DNA of 64,000 bases. It comes from DATAES01 sp963721305. GTDB lineage: Bacteria; Actinomycetota; Acidimicrobiia; Acidimicrobiales; JACDCH01. The translations under genes were made by a program, and so were the position numbers. Shown here piece after piece: positions 43,958-53,261 of this stretch. How positions within the stretch are numbered: the stretch's first letter is position 1; each line of letters starts with the position of its first letter. The stretch lies in the NCBI GenBank assembly GCA_963721305.1, contig CAVRIR010000005.1, positions 434,001 to 498,000 on the forward strand. Reading direction: 5' to 3'. The notes beneath the pieces were generated by a model. That model worked only from the letters and a program-made list of their open reading frames with translations, did not search any database and had not been told where the DNA came from.

Positions 43958-45249
43958 TCAGTCCCAGTCGATCTGCGCGGCGTCCGGACGATCGATGATC
44001 GCCGAGGGTCGGGTGTTGGCGACATAGTCCCAGCCCCATGTCGCAAGGGCGTTGAAGCGCTCGCGAAACCCGCTGAGCAGCCACGCGTGCACGCCGAGCC
44101 ACGACACGAACGCGCCGACACCGTGTAGCTCTCGCCGGCGCGAGCCCATCTCCGCGACGGCGGCGTTGCGGCCGATCATCGCCATGATGCCCTTGTCCTT
44201 GTAGTGGAAGTCCGAACGGGGCTTTCCGTCGATGTCGTTCACGATGTTGTCCGCCGCACAACGTCCTGCTTGCAACGCGACCGAGCCGAGCTGCGGGAAC
44301 GTCTTGCCATCCGGGTCCGGCGTGTTGGCGATGTCGCCGATGGCGTAGACGCCCGGAAACGACGGCACGGTCAGGTCGGCCGCGACATCGAACCTGCCCC
44401 CGTGGCCCTGTGCGATCCCGGCGTTGGCGGCGACTTCCGATGCTTGGATGCCGCCCGCCCACACCACCGTTCGGGTGAGGATCTCACGGCCGTCGGACAA
44501 CGTCACGCGATCAGGCCCGATCTCGGTCACGCGCTGACCGAGCTCGAGCGTCACACCTCGTTCCTCGAGTTTTTCTGCGCGTAGACATGAGCTCGATCGG
44601 AGAACGGCGCCAGCACGACGGATGCCGGATCGACCAAGTAGATGCGCGCGACGTCGCTGGGCGACTCCCGCGATTGCACCCGATGCGGGATCACGCGGTT
44701 GATGCAGTCGGCGACCGCGCCGGCGGTTTCGACCCCGGTCGCTCCTGCGCCGATGATCACGAAGTTCAGCGCGCCGCGGTCGATGAGCTTCGGATTGCGG
44801 AGCGACGACTCCCACACGGTCAGGAACCTCGACCGCAGGCGTTCCGCGTCGTCGAGGCTGTACAAGGGAAACGCGTGCGTGTCGGCTCCCGGGGTGTTGA
44901 AGAAGTTCGGCTGCGAGCCCATCGCCAGCACCAGGTAGTCCGCTGACATCGAGATGCCATCGGCACTCGTGACCGTCTTGGTGGTCGGATCGATGTGCGC
45001 GACGTCGGCGACTCGGAACTCGACCCCTGATCGCTTGTTGAAGACCTGGCGGATCGGTCGCGCCACATCGGTGACGTTCACCTGCGCGGTGGCGATCTGG
45101 TACAGCAGCGGCTGGAACTGGGTGTAGTCGTGCTTGTCGACGAGTACGACGTGAACGTCGTGCTTCGCCAAGCGCTTTGCGCACGCGATGCCCGCGAACC
45201 CGCCGCCGACGACCAGCGCGGTCGTCTCACCCCGCCTGCCCGCGGCCAT
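43958..45249 (-). CDS. ndh: Type II NADH dehydrogenase, one frameshift
   Basis: Start ATG 45249, 3 bases after the SDR stop. The FAD site is ALVVGGGFAGIACAKRL, the NADH site VIIGAGATGVETAGAVAD, then RTVVWAGGIQASEVAANAG, FPGVYAIGDIANTPDPDGKT and a C-terminal membrane-associating helix (FVSWLGVHAWLLSGFRERFN). After DRAHVYA at about 44580 the frame breaks. Adding one base restores AEKLEERGVTLELGQ and a 430-residue protein. Total length 3n+2 agrees with a single missing base. It oxidises NADH and reduces menaquinone without proton pumping. Confidence 0.88.
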
Positions 45250-45252
45250 CGA

Positions 45253-46020
45253 CTACAAGCCGGGGCTGCTGTGCATGATGCCGCCATCCGCGAACACGGT
45301 CGTGGCGGTGACGTAGCTGGCGGCGTCGCTGGCGATGAAGGCGACCACGGAACCGATCTCGTCGGGATCAGCCATGCGCCCGAGCGGGATCGCGGCGTCG
45401 AGCGTCTTCATCTTGGCTGGGTCCGCCATCGTCGCCGCGTTGATCGGTGTCGCGATCGCACCCGGGCCCACTCCGACGACGGTGATGCCGTGGGGACCCA
45501 GCTCGACGCCGGCGGTACGGGTCAACATCCGTACGCCGCCCTTGGACAGGCAGTACGGGGTGTTGCCCGGCATCGGCCAGTCCTCGTGGACCGACGTGAT
45601 GTTGATGATCCGCCCGCCCCCGCCCTGAGCGATCATCTGCTTCGCGGCGATCTGCGTGCCGAAGAAGGCGCTTTTGAGGTTGACCTCGAGCACCTTCTCG
45701 TACTGCTCCTCAGTCGTGTCCAGCACCGACGAGCGGGTCTCGATGCCGGCGTTGTTCACCATGACGTCGAGCCGGCCGAACTGCTTCACTGCCGCGTCGA
45801 CGAGCATCTGGAGATCGCTCACCTTGCTGACATCCGCATCGACACCGATGGCGGTATCACCGAGCGCGGCTACCTGCTTCTCCAGCTCCTCGGTGGCCTC
45901 AGGGTCGGCGATGTAGTCGATGACGACGTTGGCCCCCTCACGCGCCAACGCCAGAACGATCGACTTGCCGATCCCGGTGTTGCCCCCCGTGACGATGGCC
46001 ACCTTGCCGTGCAGCGCCAT
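45253..46020 (-). CDS. Glucose 1-dehydrogenase-like SDR
   Basis: 255 residues from the ATG at 46020, 5 bases after GGAGGG; a GTG two codons upstream is possible. Classical SDR: TGGNTGIG at 11-18, VDADVSK, NNAG, catalytic Ser in INITSVHEDW and Tyr/Lys in TPYCLSKGG. Overall similarity pattern (GDTAIGVDADVSKVSDLQML, MVNNAGIETRSSVLDTTEEQ, C-terminal FADGGI) is that of bacterial glucose 1-dehydrogenases, which oxidise beta-D-glucose with NAD(P)+. It is the first gene of the operon. SDR substrate calls are uncertain from sequence alone, but neighbours support glucose. Confidence 0.85.
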   Translation of the reverse strand: MALHGKVAIVTGGNTGIGKSIVLALAREGANVVIDYIADPEATEELEKQVAALGDTAIGVDADVSKVSDLQMLVDAAVKQFGRLDVMVNNAGIETRSSVLDTTEEQYEKVLEVNLKSAFFGTQIAAKQMIAQGGGGRIINITSVHEDWPMPGNTPYCLSKGGVRMLTRTAGVELGPHGITVVGVGPGAIATPINAATMADPAKMKTLDAAIPLGRMADPDEIGSVVAFIASDAASYVTATTVFADGGIMHSSPGL

Positions 46021-46064
46021 CCGCACCCTCCTTCATCTCAGCGCGCCGGCTCGCGACGCCCTCG

Positions 46065-46105
46065 GAGGTGACTCTCACACCTCGACGGGTGACTGCGACT
46101 CACCC
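46065..46105. promoter_or_regulatory. Two tandem inverted repeats upstream of the seven-gene operon
   Basis: GAGGTG-N7-CACCTC (46065-46083) and GGGTGA-N7-TCACCC (46087-46105) lie 45-85 bases upstream of the first gene. Their centres are 22 bases apart, about two helical turns. Both have outer GGTG/CACC arms, though in slightly different register. They could be a regulator's double operator or two leader hairpins. Confidence 0.5.
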
Positions 46106-46180
46106 AGCCGGGATGAACTTCTCCATCCGGCCGCGTGTCGCTCCGTCGCTGAGGTTCTGGTTGTCGTGCGTCGTCGGTTG

Positions 46181-46393
46181 TCAGTCCGAGCTGCGGTCCA
46201 CGGCGAGGAAGGCGCCGATGAAGCCTCCCAGGCCACCGCCGACGACCAGGCTCGTGAAGAAGATGGCGAGGACAGCCGGCGCACTGAGTGACGACAGGAG
46301 CGCGACCAGCGCGATGAGGACAAGGAACGCCACAACGGCGCCCACGAGAAATCCCGTGATCGCTGACCGCTTGTACTGACCCGCGTCGCTCAC
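46181..46393 (-). CDS. Small two-helix membrane protein
   Basis: 70 residues from a GTG at 46393 with AAGGGGAA upstream. After a short polar start (SDAGQYKRSAITG) come two hydrophobic helices (FLVGAVVAFLVLIALVALLS and APAVLAIFFTSLVVGGGLGG) and a short acidic tail. The Gly-rich second helix suggests tight packing or oligomers. Family not recognised. It lies upstream of the sugar operon on the same strand, 160 bases away, separated by the inverted repeats. Confidence 0.65.
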   Translation of the reverse strand: MSDAGQYKRSAITGFLVGAVVAFLVLIALVALLSSLSAPAVLAIFFTSLVVGGGLGGFIGAFLAVDRSSD

Positions 46394-46507
46394 CGCGTTC
46401 CCCTTTGCCTCACCTTGGCGCTCGCCATCAGTTCTAGCGGTCCGAACGGCGGACGTCCGATGACCGGCGCGTGCACAGACCCACATCGCTCCGTACGTCG
46501 GACAGCG

Positions 46508-47002
46508 ATGTCATCATTCCGGCCCATGGAGTGGCGGGATCCCGACCGGCAGGGCGCGTCACTCGTTCCCGAGCTCGACGTCACCGATCTGGCGCGGTCA
46601 TTGGCGTTCTACGTCGACGTGATCGGGTTCACGCTCGTGTTCGAACGGCCGGCCGAGCGATTCGCCTATCTCGCGCTCGGCCGCGCCGAGCTCATGCTGC
46701 AAGAAGCCGCGGGTCCGGGGCGCCGATTCCGCACCGCACCGTTGGAACGTCCATTCGGCCGCGGCGTCAACCTTCAGATCGCGGTGCCGGACGTCGACGC
46801 GACGCATGCAGCCGTTCGCGCCGAAGGCATCGAGCTCGTCATCGAGCTCGAGGAACGTTGGTACGACGTCGACGTCGCGCGGCCGTCGGGGCGATGGGCT
46901 TCTGCCGGTCCGACGAAAGCAGGCAACCGTCAGTTCGTCGCCGCCGACCCCGACGGATACCTGCTGCGCCTCTACACGAGCCTCGGCGTCGCGCCGATCT
47001 GA
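46508..47002 (+). CDS. VOC-family bleomycin-resistance-like protein
   Basis: 164 residues from an ATG at 46508 (another at 46526). SLVPELDVTDLARSLAFYVD and VIGFTLVFERPAERFAYLAL form the first beta-alpha-beta unit, and VNLQIAVPDVDATHAAVRAE with FVAADPDGYLLRLYTSLG the second. The pattern is that of bleomycin/fosmidomycin-type binding proteins of the VOC superfamily; metal ligands are poorly kept, so ligand binding is likelier than catalysis. It converges with the amidohydrolase gene, 12 bases between stops. Confidence 0.85.
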   Translation: MSSFRPMEWRDPDRQGASLVPELDVTDLARSLAFYVDVIGFTLVFERPAERFAYLALGRAELMLQEAAGPGRRFRTAPLERPFGRGVNLQIAVPDVDATHAAVRAEGIELVIELEERWYDVDVARPSGRWASAGPTKAGNRQFVAADPDGYLLRLYTSLGVAPI

Positions 47003-47014
47003 AACGAACCCGAC

Positions 47015-48226
47015 TCAGGCCGGCAGTGGCTCGGTCGAGGGCACGTGCACCTCGTCGGGTGTGGGTCCGATGCGTGCCGCGATCTCGACGAGCGCGTCGC
47101 GGTTCAGGCCGTAGAACTCGACCGCGTTCTCGCCCAGCATGCGCCGCGCCTCGTCCTCGGGCACTGACGCGTACCGCTCGTTGATCCAACGGCGCGTGTG
47201 CGGGTAGGTCCCTTCGGGATGGGGCAGATCGTTGCCCCACAGCAAGTTGCCGACGCCGATCTCGTGACGCCGCTCGATCTCGTCGACACCCGGAGTCGAC
47301 GCGGCGAGACCGACGTTGCGATCGACGTACTCGCTCGGCTTCATCGAAAGGTCCTGCTTGAAGATGTCCCCGAACTTGCGGGTGTTGTGCGCGCCCACCC
47401 ACTTCTCGTTCATGCGCTTGACCAGGTCGGGCACCCACCAGGCCCCGTTCTCGGCGATCGAGTAGCGCAGGCGCGGGTGACGCTCGAACACGCCGGACAG
47501 CACCAGCACCCACAACGGCCGCGCCGCCCACCACCACGCTTCGTTCGCATAGATGGCGACGAAGCCGGGGCCGAGGTCGTAGTCGGCCGGGCCGGCACCG
47601 GAATGCGTGTGCACGACGAGGCCGGCCTCCTCGCACGCCGCCCACACCGGCTCGTACACCGGATGGTGGTACGCCGGCTGGTCGAACCAGCGAGTGGGGA
47701 TCATGATGCCCTTGAGACCGAGGTCGGCCACTGAGTTGATCTCGGCAACGGCTTCGTCGACACCAGCAGTGATAGGTACGACGGCGACACCGATGCGGCG
47801 ATCAGGTGACTGCGCGACGAAGTCGGCCAGCCAACGGTTGTGGGCCCGCGCGCCTGCGAAGATCTGCGCGGGATCGGTGACGCCCACGCCGGACGCAAGA
47901 CCCGACCCGAACGGTGAGCTCGCCGTGCGGCCAGTGCCGAGGACATCGGCGTCGGGAAAGAGCACTTCCGCCGCGACGCCTTCGGTGTCGAGGATCTTGT
48001 CGCGCACGTCGCTGTCGTACGCGGCGAGCAACTCGTGGTCGCCGGTCTCCTCGTCCCATTCCTGGACGAACGCGTTGTTCGTCATCCGACCCGCTTCGAG
48101 CGCTTCCTGGTGCGCGTCGAACGCGGCGCGGTACGCGGGATCGAGGTACTCCCGGTAGATGTGCGCCGGCGGCCCTGCGTGTCCATCGGACGAGACCACG
48201 ACGTAGTTGGTCGGCATCTTCGCCAT
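47015..48226 (-). CDS. Amidohydrolase-2 family TIM-barrel metal enzyme
   Basis: 403 residues. Metal-site and barrel motifs: VVVSSDGHAGPP (first ligand strand), GLVVHTHSGAG (His), YSIAENGAWWVPDLVKRMNE and LLWGNDLPHPEGTYPHTRRW (Asp near the C-terminus). This branch (ACMSD-like/predicted metal-dependent hydrolases) includes decarboxylases of aromatic acids and hydrolases common in actinobacterial aromatic or steroid catabolism. It follows the LivHMG gene with 18 bases between, so it is probably the last gene of the transporter operon. Confidence 0.85.
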   Translation of the reverse strand: MAKMPTNYVVVSSDGHAGPPAHIYREYLDPAYRAAFDAHQEALEAGRMTNNAFVQEWDEETGDHELLAAYDSDVRDKILDTEGVAAEVLFPDADVLGTGRTASSPFGSGLASGVGVTDPAQIFAGARAHNRWLADFVAQSPDRRIGVAVVPITAGVDEAVAEINSVADLGLKGIMIPTRWFDQPAYHHPVYEPVWAACEEAGLVVHTHSGAGPADYDLGPGFVAIYANEAWWWAARPLWVLVLSGVFERHPRLRYSIAENGAWWVPDLVKRMNEKWVGAHNTRKFGDIFKQDLSMKPSEYVDRNVGLAASTPGVDEIERRHEIGVGNLLWGNDLPHPEGTYPHTRRWINERYASVPEDEARRMLGENAVEFYGLNRDALVEIAARIGPTPDEVHVPSTEPLPA

Positions 48227-48244
48227 CCCTCACATTCTCTAACG

Positions 48245-51064
48245 TTATTCGAAAATAGTCGCAGGACCGGCTGAGGCTGTCAACTGCCGGTCGCCGCTGC
48301 GCTCGATGGCGGAAGTGTCCGTCCCGAGGTACGACTCGATGACGAGTGGATCGTTGCGGACTTCGTTCGGTGCCCCTTCGCAGATGACGCTGCCCGCCTC
48401 GAGGCAGTAGATGCGATCGCTGATCGACATGACCAGTGGCATGTCGTGCTCGATCACGAGCATCGACGCGTCGAGCTCGCGTCGAACCTGGAGCAGCAAC
48501 GGACCGAACGCCTCCGCCTCGCGTTGCGCCACGCCGGCGGTCGGCTCGTCGAGGCACAACACCTTCGCGTCGGACGCGAGAAGGCACGCGAACTCGAGGA
48601 TGCGCCGCATCCCCGTCGAGAGCTCGCTGACGAAACGGTCCGCATAGCTGCCGAGTCCGAGGAAATCGAGGATCTCGTGGGCGTGTGCCTGCTTGGCACG
48701 CTCGCGACGGCGCGCGCTCGGCAGGCCCAGCACGACCGGCAGCAGGTGTGCGCGTGCGCGCGTCTCCACCGCGATCTGCACCGTCTCCGCGACCGTGAGG
48801 TCGCCGAAGAGGGCCGCGTCCTGGAAGGTGCGACCGAGCCCGAGCGCGGCGCGCCGGTGGGGCGCATCACGCTGGACCGTTCGGCCGAAGAGCTGGACAT
48901 CGCCCCTGCTCGGCAGGTAGCCGCCGATCGCATTCATGAGCGTCGTCTTACCGGCGCCGTTCGTGCCGATCAGGCCAACGACCTCACCGGTTCGCACCTC
49001 GAGCGAGACGTTGTCGAGCACGGTCCGAACCCCGAAGCGCACGGAAACGTTGTCGGTACGCAATGCGATCGCGACGTTGGCGGGCACCGGCGGACGCGTC
49101 GGCAACGTGCTGGGCAACGTTGCGGGCTTCGCAGCGCGCTCGCCGGTGGCGGGGCTGTGCTTCGCGTAGAACTCAAGCAGGGCGTCGCGGGCGGCGTACA
49201 GGATCTGCACCAGACCGCCCGGGAAGTAGAGCAGCAGGATGAGGACGCCGGCCCCGCTCGTGAGGAGCGTCACCTGGGCGCTGTTCGGGAAGAAGGCGGG
49301 AAGCCCGACGATCAACAGCGCGCCGAGCACCGCGCCCGTGATCGACGAGAGCCCACCGACGACGGCGACAGCCACGACCTGCAGCGACGCAGTGGCGTCG
49401 AACCGATCGGTCGTGAACTGCTGAATGAGACCGACGAGCAGGCTGCCGGCGAGACCGGCGAGTGCGCCCGAGACCGCGAACGCGAAGAGCTTCACTCTCG
49501 TCGGTGACAGCCCCATCGCGGACGCAGCGAGCTCGTTGTCGCGCACCGCCAGCAGCACCCGTCCGAGCCCGCTCCGGCGCAATCGCGCCATCGCGACGAT
49601 GGCGAGCGCGAGGACGGCGAGGCAGACCCAGTAGTAGGTGCGCTCGGGAGCCAGTGAGAAGTTGCCGATCACGGGACGCGGCATCACGGTCGTCGAGTTC
49701 CCGTCCGTCTGGAAGATCGGGCGCTCGAGGATCCACGGCGCCGCGACCGCGAGTGCCAGCGTCGTGACCGCGAGGAACAGCCCCCGCATACGCAGGGCAG
49801 GCAGACCGACGATCACCGCGGCAAGGGCGGCGACCGCCGCTCCGATCAGCATCGCGATGGGGAACTGCAGTCGCTCCTGGAACAGCGCGTACGTCGTCAC
49901 GCCACCGATTCCGACGAGCGCGAACTGGCCGAGTGAGAGCTGCCCAGCCCATCCGGTCAGGACGGTCAACGACAGCGCGACGAGCGCCGTCAGGAGGATC
50001 TGCGAGTACAGGAACTGACGCGACTGAGACGTGACGAACAGCGGGACAGCCGCAGCGACGACGAGCGCTAGCAGCGCGCCGATCCTCGTGTGGTTCTTGA
50101 TCACCCACCGGTCGCGCAACGACTCGGGTATCGGACGGGTGCGCGGCGCGAACGAGAACCGTTCGCGCACGCCCAGCGACCTGTTCCTCAGTGACACCAC
50201 CAGCACCGCGATCAGCACAGTCGCGAACAGCAGGAAGTTGATCAGCCCGGGATCGGTCGGGTTGTTGTAGAAGACGATCGCTTCGACGACGCCCATGACG
50301 ACGCCGGCACCGAGAGCGATCGGCATCGACGCCATCCCGGCGATCACGGCCACGGCGAGTGTGCGCAGCAGTATCCCGGGACCCAGCGACCCGGTCGACG
50401 CCACGTTCGCGCTCGCCAACGGCGCGCTGAGGATCGTCGTCACTGCGGCGAGCCCACCAGCGAGCGACCACACGATGAACGACACCCGCTTCGTGCTGAT
50501 CCCGGCGAGGCGCGCCGCCTCCGGATTCTCGGCCGCGGCGCGCACGCCGGTGCCCGCCTTGGTGCGGTTGAGGAACCACGCAAGGCCGCCGACGAGCGCG
50601 GGGAGCACGATGATGGCGACGACGTGGTCGGCACGCAAGATCACGTCACCGATGTGCCACTGCTTGTTGAATGCGGTCGGGAAGGCCTTGTACGCACTGA
50701 TGTCGGGCAGGACGGCCTGGACGAACAGGAAGACCTGAGCGGCGCCGATGGTCGCGACCATGAGGATGACCTTCGGCGCCTTGCCGAGGCGCGGCACGAG
50801 CGCAAGCTCGAGCAACCCGCCGAGCAGCAGGCCGACGACGGTGATCAGAGCGAGGGCGGGATAGAAGTTCCAGTGGTAGTTGATCGTGAGGCGTACGAAC
50901 AGCGCCGCGGCCAGCGCGCCGAGCTCGCCGAGGGCGAGGTTGATGACGCGGTTCGAGCGGTAGATGAGGATGATGCCGACGGCGAACACGCCGATGGCGA
51001 GGCCGCGCATCGCACCGCTGAGGATGACTTGGTGCGGGGCATCGAACGCGAGCAACTGCGTCAC
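48245..51064 (-). CDS. LivH-LivM-LivG fusion (ABC transporter permease-permease-ATPase)
   Basis: 939 residues. LivH-type permease at about 1-300 (IILIYRSNRVINLALGELGA, NPEAARLAGISTKRVSFIVW). LivM-type permease at about 325-640 (TVLTGWAGQLSLGQFALVGI, GLGRVLLAVRDNELAASAMG, AVAVVGGLSSITGAVLGALL). LivG-type ATPase at about 675-930 (LIGTNGAGKTTLMNAIGGYL, ELSTGMRRILEFACLL, KVLCLDEPTAGVAQ). Normally three genes; fused versions occur in actinobacteria. The GTG start overlaps the stop of the MFS-LivF gene (GTGA). Together with the LivK lipoprotein and LivF domain it makes one complete branched-chain-amino-acid-type importer; the actual substrate may be different. Confidence 0.92.
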   Translation of the reverse strand: MTQLLAFDAPHQVILSGAMRGLAIGVFAVGIILIYRSNRVINLALGELGALAAALFVRLTINYHWNFYPALALITVVGLLLGGLLELALVPRLGKAPKVILMVATIGAAQVFLFVQAVLPDISAYKAFPTAFNKQWHIGDVILRADHVVAIIVLPALVGGLAWFLNRTKAGTGVRAAAENPEAARLAGISTKRVSFIVWSLAGGLAAVTTILSAPLASANVASTGSLGPGILLRTLAVAVIAGMASMPIALGAGVVMGVVEAIVFYNNPTDPGLINFLLFATVLIAVLVVSLRNRSLGVRERFSFAPRTRPIPESLRDRWVIKNHTRIGALLALVVAAAVPLFVTSQSRQFLYSQILLTALVALSLTVLTGWAGQLSLGQFALVGIGGVTTYALFQERLQFPIAMLIGAAVAALAAVIVGLPALRMRGLFLAVTTLALAVAAPWILERPIFQTDGNSTTVMPRPVIGNFSLAPERTYYWVCLAVLALAIVAMARLRRSGLGRVLLAVRDNELAASAMGLSPTRVKLFAFAVSGALAGLAGSLLVGLIQQFTTDRFDATASLQVVAVAVVGGLSSITGAVLGALLIVGLPAFFPNSAQVTLLTSGAGVLILLLYFPGGLVQILYAARDALLEFYAKHSPATGERAAKPATLPSTLPTRPPVPANVAIALRTDNVSVRFGVRTVLDNVSLEVRTGEVVGLIGTNGAGKTTLMNAIGGYLPSRGDVQLFGRTVQRDAPHRRAALGLGRTFQDAALFGDLTVAETVQIAVETRARAHLLPVVLGLPSARRRERAKQAHAHEILDFLGLGSYADRFVSELSTGMRRILEFACLLASDAKVLCLDEPTAGVAQREAEAFGPLLLQVRRELDASMLVIEHDMPLVMSISDRIYCLEAGSVICEGAPNEVRNDPLVIESYLGTDTSAIERSGDRQLTASAGPATIFE

Positions 51065-53259
51065 GGGTTCGCACCCAGGAAGACAGCGCGGGCGAGGTCA
51101 TCGCGCTGTGCGAGCTCGGCCGCGGCGCCATCGAACCGGATCTGACCCTTCTCCATGAAGATCGCTCGATCGGCGATCGCCAGCGCGACGTTGAGCGACT
51201 GCTCCACGATGAGCATCGTGAGCCCTTGTTCTTTCAGCTCACGCACGATGTCGAGCAGCGACTGGACGACGACCGGCGCGAGACCGAGCGACAGCTCGTC
51301 GATGATGAGCACCTCTGGCTGGTGCACAAGCGCCATGGCCAACGCGAGCATCTGCTGTTGGCCGCCGGACAGATCCCGAGCCGGCGACTTCCGTCGTTCG
51401 ATCAGGACCGGGAACCGTTCGAGTGCGGATGCGACCCGCCGCGTCGCGTCATCCCCGTCGTAGAGGTACGCCGCCATACGGACGTTCTCCTCCACCGAGA
51501 GGGCTGGGAAGACTGCGTTGCCGCCCATCAACTGGACGATCCCGATACGGGCCCTGAGCTCCGGGTCGGCGTACGTGATCGTGCGGCCATGCAGACGAAC
51601 GACTCCGCGACTCGCGACACCGAGACCGCTGACGACCCGCAGCAGCGTCGACTTACCGGCGCCGTTGGTGCCGAGGAGCGCGACCGTCTCGCCCTGGTGG
51701 ACATCGAAGTTGATGTCGAACAACACCTGAACGGTGCCGTAGCTGAAGTCGAGGTTGCGCACCTGGATCGCGGCGACGACGGCATCAGGTTCCTTGACGC
51801 GGTCCGCTTCCGCCTTCTCCTCGAGCAACTCTTCGACGCACAGTGAGATGTCACCGCGCACATAGCGGCTTCCATACGCGATGAGCGCCCCACCGATCAG
51901 CGTCGAAGGCAGAGTGATGAGCGTGAGTGCACCCCGCCGCCCCAGCGCGTCAGCGAGCAGTCCCGTGAGGACCGCGCCGAAGAACCCACCGAACACCGTG
52001 ATGTACACACCAACCATCGCGGTGCCACGCGACCGCAGCCGGTACGGGATGACGGAGCTCACGACCGCGACGATGCTCGTGAACGCGGCCAGCGATACCG
52101 CCGTCCCCACTGCATAGAACGCACCGAGCAGCCACACGCTCGGCATGTACAGGCCGACGACGATGAAGACACCGAACACGCCGATCATCGAGCCGACCAG
52201 CACGACTGAGGCCGGTGGACTGCGGCGGAAGAGTGCGTCGGTGCGAGGCGCGGCGATGGCCAGTGCCACGATTCCCGGAACCGCGACGACCGAACCGAAC
52301 ACACCTCGTTGCCACGCGGTCAGGCCGAAGTGATCGTCGAGGTAGAGGTTCAAGAACAGCGGGATGCTGAACAGCGCGAACCCGAGGGCGGCCATGCCAG
52401 TGAGGAAGAAGTGGAAGCTGCGAATCGTCCGGAGCCGCTCGAACGCGACGCTCACCGACACGGGCAGCTCACGATCGTCGTGGCCGAGCTCGGCGCCGAG
52501 CACTGCTTCCATCTCGTTGCGTCCCCGCCGCGGTTCCTTCAGCGCAAAGGTCGCGACGGCAACAGGCACGCCGAACAACGCCATGACGACGAACGCCCAT
52601 CGCCAGCTCTCGGGACCCGCGATCGCACCGGCGATGCCGCCCGCGATCAACGGGCCCGCCACGCGCCCCGCCGTCTCGATCCCGCTGTACAGACCGAAGA
52701 CCCGAGTCCGCGCCTCGATCGGATAACCATCGGCAAGAAGGGGCGCGTTGACCGGAAGGGCGTAGCTCTCGCTGACGCCAACGCCGACGCGGGCGAGGAA
52801 CAACCAGAAGGCGGTCTGGACGAGTCCGGTCAGAAACACGGTCGCCGACCAGACGAGCATCGAGACGCCGGCGATGAGTTTCCGAGGATGACGGTCGGCC
52901 AGCGTGGAGATCGGGATCGAACCAATGAGGAAGAGCACGCCGAACGCCCCGCCGATCGCGCCGATGACCGCGTCGCTCACGCCGAGCGTCTTCTGGATGT
53001 CCGGAGCGAGGATGCTCATCGCTGACTGATCGAGCGCCGACACGAACCGGGCGAGGCCGAGTGTGACGACGAGGGCAACGCCTCCCGCCTGGAGCGCCTG
53101 GCCCATCGACACCGATGCCCCGCCGACACCCGGCAGCAGGTCGTCCGGGAGGACGACCCGTTCAGCGGCCCGCTGCTCACCCTGACGGCGCGCCTCCTCC
53201 TCGAGCACCGTCGCCGCCAGCGCGGCGACGGTGTCGTGCGAAGCGCGCTCGTCTGCCAC
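51061..53259 (-). CDS. MFS transporter fused to LivF-type ABC ATPase
   Basis: 732 residues from a GTG at 53259. After a 50-residue soluble head, a 12-helix MFS domain spans about 55-460 (RFVSALDQSAMSILAPDIQK, PISTLADRHPRKLIAGVSML, RSRGTAMVGVYITVFGGFFG). A linker with an acidic helix (CVEELLEEKAEADRVKEPDA) leads to a LivF ATPase at about 498-732 (LLGTNGAGKSTLLRVVSGLG, DLSGGQQQMLALAMALVHQP, LIIDELSLGLAP). Both halves have all their key motifs and share one open frame, so the fusion is not an assembly slip within a codon. It lies 2 bases after the LivK gene and overlaps LivHMG. The MFS part has no known counterpart in Liv importers. Confidence 0.9.
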   Translation of the reverse strand: MADERASHDTVAALAATVLEEEARRQGEQRAAERVVLPDDLLPGVGGASVSMGQALQAGGVALVVTLGLARFVSALDQSAMSILAPDIQKTLGVSDAVIGAIGGAFGVLFLIGSIPISTLADRHPRKLIAGVSMLVWSATVFLTGLVQTAFWLFLARVGVGVSESYALPVNAPLLADGYPIEARTRVFGLYSGIETAGRVAGPLIAGGIAGAIAGPESWRWAFVVMALFGVPVAVATFALKEPRRGRNEMEAVLGAELGHDDRELPVSVSVAFERLRTIRSFHFFLTGMAALGFALFSIPLFLNLYLDDHFGLTAWQRGVFGSVVAVPGIVALAIAAPRTDALFRRSPPASVVLVGSMIGVFGVFIVVGLYMPSVWLLGAFYAVGTAVSLAAFTSIVAVVSSVIPYRLRSRGTAMVGVYITVFGGFFGAVLTGLLADALGRRGALTLITLPSTLIGGALIAYGSRYVRGDISLCVEELLEEKAEADRVKEPDAVVAAIQVRNLDFSYGTVQVLFDINFDVHQGETVALLGTNGAGKSTLLRVVSGLGVASRGVVRLHGRTITYADPELRARIGIVQLMGGNAVFPALSVEENVRMAAYLYDGDDATRRVASALERFPVLIERRKSPARDLSGGQQQMLALAMALVHQPEVLIIDELSLGLAPVVVQSLLDIVRELKEQGLTMLIVEQSLNVALAIADRAIFMEKGQIRFDGAAAELAQRDDLARAVFLGANP

Positions 53260-53261
53260 GG

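Noticed and set aside
43958..45184. A separate gene starting at 45184 upstream of the NDH-2 C-terminal half
   Set aside because: The portion before about 44580 is out-of-frame NDH-2 sequence; the two NDH-2 halves join by one base.
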